Part shown: positions 60,430-64,000 of the stretch, in pieces
How positions within the stretch are numbered: position 1 is the stretch's first letter
How the letters are laid out: every line of letters starts with the position of its first letter
DNA from: CAG-177 sp003514385
Lineage (GTDB): Bacteria; Bacillota; Clostridia; Oscillospirales; Acutalibacteraceae
Reading direction: 5' to 3'
DNA length: 64,000 nucleotides
Assembly: GCA_051920445.1 (NCBI GenBank)
Contig: JBPPLN010000001.1
Coordinates: 1,302,001 to 1,366,000 of the forward strand
Translations under genes and position numbers: made by a program
Notes under the pieces: model-generated
Told to the model about the DNA's origin: nothing
What the model saw: only the letters and a program-made list of their open reading frames with translations
Databases searched by the model: none

Positions 60430-60926
60430 GAGATTTTCTGAGCGAAGAAAAGGGACTCTGCGCCGAGGTTGAATCCCTCTGCATGACCGACCCCGACTCC
60501 GCGCACGCGCTTATCGACAGCGTGATATCGGACTGCGGCGAAGTGAAATCCGACCGCGCGCAGTCCGCGTCCGTTTCGCGCGTCTGCTGCCGCTTTCTGA
60601 TGCACAGAAAGATGAAGAGCCGCCTTGTTGACACGCTCAAGACGGACGACGATCTGCGAAAAGCGATTTTCGGCGAGCTCAACACATATAAGTACAGCCT
60701 TGTTTTCCTGTTCCGTCGGCTCATACGCCTGAACGAAACGGAGCTGACGCAAGAGCTTCTGACCCTGCTTGAAAACAACCCCTACCGCGACGATAGCGCA
60801 AAAGATTACTCCGACCGCTGGTCCCTGCGATTCATAATCGACGAGGCTCTGCGCGCGCCGGACGATTATCTCGACCTGAGCGAAGAGAATAAGAATGTGA
60901 TAGACGAAGTTAGAAAAGGACTGTAA
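60426..60926 (+). CDS. Hypothetical helical protein coupled to the MurL operon
   Basis: A 166-residue protein that I do not recognise. It is predicted mostly helical and charged (MRDFLSEEKGLCAEVESLCM; RLIRLNETELTQELLTLLEN) with no signal or membrane segment. Its ATG overlaps the ligase stop (ATGA), and the open frame uses codons like its neighbours, so it is a real operon member. Three Cys lie in the first 57 residues. It may assist the ligase or epimerase, but that is only from position. Confidence 0.65.
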   Translation: MRDFLSEEKGLCAEVESLCMTDPDSAHALIDSVISDCGEVKSDRAQSASVSRVCCRFLMHRKMKSRLVDTLKTDDDLRKAIFGELNTYKYSLVFLFRRLIRLNETELTQELLTLLENNPYRDDSAKDYSDRWSLRFIIDEALRAPDDYLDLSEENKNVIDEVRKGL

Positions 60927-61003
60927 AATCCGATTGTTATCGGCTGCACACTGTGCCGCCGCCGGTAATATTTGCAGCGGCAGGGCGCGTTCCCCAACAA
61001 CAC

Positions 61004-61906
61004 TCACATCACGCAGGCGAGCACGAGGGTCTCTTCGATGCTTTTATATACGCTCTCGAAGTCGCTCAGCGGCAGGGGATTTCTGCCTTTCCCGAGTTCG
61101 AATGTGAACGACGGAATGCCGAGTGCCTCTATCGTCCAGTCCTTGAACCCCGCGTGTGAGGCAAGCCCCGCATTCTGCACGAGCGTATAGCCGCTCGCCG
61201 CGGCGAAAATTTTTGCCAGATGCTCGCCGCGCTCCGGCGTGTGCTCCCCGTATTCATAGTATATCTCTTCGCCCTGACTGTGCAGGGCTATTGCCGTTCG
61301 CGGCATTCGCCGCATGCACAGCTGAACGAGGGCGTTCACCTCCGGCTCGGTCTGCGGAGCATATCCGCCGAACCGCCTCGGCGCGGGCGCAGTTATTCCC
61401 GCTTCGATTTCCAGCGCCTTTGAGAGATCCCACCCGGCGTTGAAGTTGTGGTTGAGGTCGACTCCGCGCGCGTTCGCGTTCCAGAGATCATGGCTTTTAC
61501 TCATAGCGCGCTCAACGCAGTCTCTGTATTTTCCCGCCGTCTCTGCGCCGTGCAGGGCTATCTCGACCCCATCGGGGTTGACGCACGGGACAAATATTAT
61601 TTCCCGCCGGCTCAGTGCGCCGCCTATGTCGATTCCGCACATTGTCTGCCTGTTCTTTGCACTCAGACACAGCCGCTCTATAAATCTCAGCGTGACGAGT
61701 GCCGTTAGCCGCTCCTGCGCGTGGAAGCACGCCGCTATGAGCACCGGGTTTGCGCTCCTGCCGAACCGCAGGGCGAATATCTTTCTTCCGCAGGCGCTTC
61801 GCCCGGCTATCTCGACTTTTAAAAACGGATATTCCGCCTGGAGCGAGCATACGCTTTTCTTTATATATGCGTAGTCCGGCTCGCCCGGCGTGAAGATATA
61901 TTTCAA
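61004..61906 (-). CDS. M14 family zinc carboxypeptidase
   Basis: A 300-residue metallopeptidase. The zinc motif is CFHAQERLTALV (His, Glu), the third ligand is His in RTAIALHSQGEEIYY, and the catalytic Glu lies in SFTFELGKGRNPLPL. The motifs VPCVNPDGVEIALHG and NARGVDLNHNFNAGWD are typical of M14. Short members without a signal peptide, like the gamma-D-glutamyl-diaminopimelate peptidases, act on wall peptides. Such a role would fit the neighbouring D-Glu epimerase operon, but the gene is convergent with it. Its start follows a GGGGGTGA ribosome site. Confidence 0.86.
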   Translation of the reverse strand: MKYIFTPGEPDYAYIKKSVCSLQAEYPFLKVEIAGRSACGRKIFALRFGRSANPVLIAACFHAQERLTALVTLRFIERLCLSAKNRQTMCGIDIGGALSRREIIFVPCVNPDGVEIALHGAETAGKYRDCVERAMSKSHDLWNANARGVDLNHNFNAGWDLSKALEIEAGITAPAPRRFGGYAPQTEPEVNALVQLCMRRMPRTAIALHSQGEEIYYEYGEHTPERGEHLAKIFAAASGYTLVQNAGLASHAGFKDWTIEALGIPSFTFELGKGRNPLPLSDFESVYKSIEETLVLACVM

Positions 61907-61973
61907 AAAATCACCCCCGAAAAATAATATTTATTTTTTCGCGGGATAAGACCTGAACGGAGGGCTTATTATA

Positions 61974-62519
61974 ATGAAGCTTGATGAAAAAACAGTTGAG
62001 AAAAAGTATATCTATAAGGGCAGGATAATCAATGTCCGCACCGATACCGCCGAACTGCCCAACGGCAAGCAGGCTCTGCGTGAAGTCGTGGAGCATCCCG
62101 GCGGAGTGACAGTCGCTGCGCTGACTGATAACGATGAACTGATGTTTGTGCGTCAGTTCCGCTATCCGTATTCTGAAGTCCTGCTCGAACTGCCTGCGGG
62201 CAAGCTCGAATACGGCGAGGACCCGTTTGAAGCGGGCAAGCGCGAGCTGCGCGAGGAGACGGGAGCCGTGGCGGAGCACTATATCGACCTCGGAAAATTT
62301 TATCCCACCCCGGGCTACTGCGGCGAAATAATCCATATGTATGCGGCGAAGGGGCTGTCCTTCACATCTCTCGACCTCGACGACGATGAGTTTTTGGCGC
62401 CCGAAAAGATACCGCTCGAAAAGGCGGTCGAGATGGTAATGAACAACGAGATACGCGACGGCAAAACGCAGACCGCCGTGCTCAAAGTTGCGCAGAAGCG
62501 CAGAAAGGGCGAGATATGA
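61974..62519 (+). CDS. NUDIX hydrolase, ADP-ribose pyrophosphatase-like
   Basis: A 181-residue NUDIX protein. The Nudix box is complete: GKLEYGEDPFEAGKRELREE then TGA, with the preceding LMFVRQFRYPYSEVLLELPA typical of ADP-ribose pyrophosphatases (NudF type), which split ADP-ribose into AMP and ribose 5-phosphate. No signal. Start 61974 follows CGGAGGG. First gene of a three-gene overlapping operon. Confidence 0.92.
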   Translation: MKLDEKTVEKKYIYKGRIINVRTDTAELPNGKQALREVVEHPGGVTVAALTDNDELMFVRQFRYPYSEVLLELPAGKLEYGEDPFEAGKRELREETGAVAEHYIDLGKFYPTPGYCGEIIHMYAAKGLSFTSLDLDDDEFLAPEKIPLEKAVEMVMNNEIRDGKTQTAVLKVAQKRRKGEI

Positions 62520-63079
62520 AAATTGTTCTTGCGTCGTCCTCGCCGCGCAGAAAAGAGCTGCTCCAAACGGCGGGAATAGATTTTGAGATAGATGTCGAGG
62601 GCGTTGACGAAGTGCCGCAGGGCGACACGCCGGAGGAAAAAGTCTGCTCGATAGCGGCGCAGAAATGCCGACCCGTGGCGGCGCGCCGACCGAATGACTG
62701 CGTGATAGGCGCGGATACGGTCGTCTCCGTTGACGGTGATATTCTCGGCAAGCCGCACGACAGAGAGGATGCGGAAAATATGCTCCGCCGCCTCTCCGGC
62801 AGGGAGCACACGGTATATACCGGGGTCTGCATCTCGGCGCACGGAAAAGAAACCGTGTTCAGCGAAGCGACGAAAGTTAAATTTTTTGAGCTTACAGATA
62901 AAGAGATAGCGGACTATGTCCTCAGCGGCGAGCCGATGGACAAAGCCGGAGCCTACGGGATACAGGGACTCGGCTGCACGCTCGTCGAGGGTATCGGCGG
63001 CGACTACTTCAATGTTGTCGGTCTGCCGGTTGCGCGCGTGGTGCGCGAGATAAAAAAGATAATGGGAGCGGAAAAATGA
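62516..63079 (+). CDS. maf: Maf nucleotide pyrophosphatase
   Basis: A 187-residue Maf protein. The N-terminal IVLASSSPRRKELLQTAGI, the catalytic GADTVVSVDGDILGKP and the later YVLSGEPMDKAGAYGIQGLG are the family motifs. Maf hydrolyses dTTP, UTP and modified nucleotides and can affect septum formation. Overlaps the NUDIX gene by 4 bases, so both house-cleaning hydrolases are made together. Confidence 0.95.
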   Translation: MKIVLASSSPRRKELLQTAGIDFEIDVEGVDEVPQGDTPEEKVCSIAAQKCRPVAARRPNDCVIGADTVVSVDGDILGKPHDREDAENMLRRLSGREHTVYTGVCISAHGKETVFSEATKVKFFELTDKEIADYVLSGEPMDKAGAYGIQGLGCTLVEGIGGDYFNVVGLPVARVVREIKKIMGAEK

Positions 63080-63969
63080 AACTGCTTGTAACAGGTGCAT
63101 TGAGAATAACGCCCGAGGAATCGGCGGAGCTTGAAAATCTCGGCTATGAGATATATTTCATGCCCGACGAGCGGGTCGCCGTGCCGGAAAACATACCCTG
63201 CGAAGAGATAGAGGCTATCATCTGCAACGGGCTGTTTCTCTATACCCCGCCGGATAAATTTCCGAAGCTCAGAACCGTTCAGCTGACGAGCGCGGGGCTC
63301 GACCGCGTGCCCATGGACTACATGGACGCCCACGGCATAAAAGTATTCAACGCCCGCGGGGTCTACAGCGCGCCGATGGCGGAGTTCGCCGTCTGCTCGG
63401 TGCTCGGATTCTATAAGCGGAGCACATTCTTCTCGGCGGCTCAGTCGGAGCACCGCTGGGAGAAGCACCGCGGACTCGAAGAGCTGGGCGGAAAGCGCGT
63501 TGTGATAGTCGGCGCGGGAAGCGTCGGGCGCGCTTGCGCGGACAGGTTCAGGGTGTTCGGCTGCGAGATAATCGGCGTTGACAGAAAGACAGATGTTGAC
63601 GGCTTCGATAAAATATATTCAATAGGTGATATCCGCGCCGCCGTGAGCGCGGGCGATATAGTCATATTCTGTCTGCCGCTGACAAAGGAGACGGAGCATA
63701 TCGCGAACGCCGAATTGCTCTGCGCGATGAAGGACGGGGCGGTCATAGTCAACATTTCGCGCGGCGGAATAATCGATACCGACGCGCTCATAACCGAGCT
63801 CAAGTCCGGACGGCTCAGAGCCGCGCTCGACGTGTTCGAGCAGGAGCCGCTGGACGCCGACAGCGAGCTGTGGGATCTCCCGAACGCCGTGATAACCCCG
63901 CACAATTCATTTGTCGGCGACGGCAACCGCGCAAGGCTCTTTTCATTGATAATAAACAACCTGAAATAA
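63076..63969 (+). CDS. D-isomer-specific 2-hydroxyacid dehydrogenase
   Basis: A 297-residue NAD(P)-dependent dehydrogenase. The Rossmann motif is VVIVGAGSVGRACADRF (about 140), the catalytic Arg is in VNISRGGIIDTDAL, Glu in VFEQEPLDADSELW, and His in AVITPHNSFVG. It reduces a 2-keto acid to the D-hydroxy acid; the actual substrate is unknown. The N-terminal substrate domain is short. Overlaps maf by 4 bases; the operon ends with a hairpin at the window edge. Confidence 0.92.
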   Translation: MKLLVTGALRITPEESAELENLGYEIYFMPDERVAVPENIPCEEIEAIICNGLFLYTPPDKFPKLRTVQLTSAGLDRVPMDYMDAHGIKVFNARGVYSAPMAEFAVCSVLGFYKRSTFFSAAQSEHRWEKHRGLEELGGKRVVIVGAGSVGRACADRFRVFGCEIIGVDRKTDVDGFDKIYSIGDIRAAVSAGDIVIFCLPLTKETEHIANAELLCAMKDGAVIVNISRGGIIDTDALITELKSGRLRAALDVFEQEPLDADSELWDLPNAVITPHNSFVGDGNRARLFSLIINNLK

Positions 63970-63972
63970 GAC

Positions 63973-64000
63973 TGCCGCCGGGCAATTCAACTCGGCGGCA
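63973..64000 (+). terminator. Terminator hairpin at the window end (T-tract cut off)
   Basis: TGCCGCCG (63973-63980) and CGGCGGCA (63993-64000) form a perfect 8-base stem; the following bases lie outside the window. Confidence 0.7.

Overview
This window looks like chromosomal DNA of an anaerobic, spore-forming member of the Clostridia, possibly an Oscillospirales-type gut bacterium. The support is a spoIVB-spo0A pair, a PdaA-like peptidoglycan deacetylase, a CD1247-type small protein beside efp, Firmicutes-style AGGAGG ribosome sites and TTGACA/TATAAT promoters. No rRNA, tRNA, CRISPR array, integrase or complete insertion sequence was seen.

Region 1 (1-19.4 kb) is AT-rich. It opens with a MarR regulator and a MATE drug exporter that runs off the window, next to what looks like a TIR-domain gene remnant. 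A divergent catabolic cluster for acylated, rhamnose-containing glycosides follows. On the minus strand lie a TetR regulator, a permuted GH3 beta-glucosidase and a tannase/feruloyl-esterase-type hydrolase. On the plus strand lie an esterase, a GPH-type importer, a beta-lactamase-fold hydrolase, a GH78 alpha-L-rhamnosidase, a lipoprotein, a second esterase, rhaB, rhaA, rhaD, an MBL hydrolase and a broken alpha/beta hydrolase gene. The two arms are separated by strong divergent promoters with a TetR-type palindrome between them. None of the enzymes has a signal peptide, so whole glycosides are probably imported and then stripped of acyl groups and sugars inside the cell. Rhamnose then goes through RhaA, RhaB and RhaD.

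Region 2 (19.4-64 kb) is clearly GC-richer, and the change falls at the 3' end of a guaA-type gene. It starts with a purA-guaA operon that carries a second, glutaminase-less GMP synthase gene. Then come a PdaA-like deacetylase, a second MATE exporter, a repeat-filled spacer, a GPH transporter with a peptidase-like hydrolase, an ECF sigma factor with a membrane partner, and a complete branched-chain amino acid ABC operon (livKHMGF). Next are putP with a terminator in its leader, a short MerR regulator, a large membrane protein, and two tandem lipoproteins. exoA, dCMP deaminase and secA follow.

The last third holds a CPBP protease-tadA-MBL operon, spoIVB and spo0A, a secreted EEP-fold hydrolase, the CD1247-like protein, efp, and a GH25 lysozyme with three LysM domains. 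A chimeric gene remnant follows. mntP is preceded by a yybP-ykoY manganese riboswitch. Next is a murL-murD2-type operon, an alternative route to D-glutamate in peptidoglycan that is best known from Xanthomonas. The window closes with an M14 carboxypeptidase and a NUDIX-maf-dehydrogenase operon.

The most notable items are the murL/murD2 pair, the rhamnoglycoside cluster, the duplicated GMP synthase at a composition boundary, and the manganese riboswitch. Three near-identical dispersed intergenic repeats and several decayed or fused genes are also recorded.
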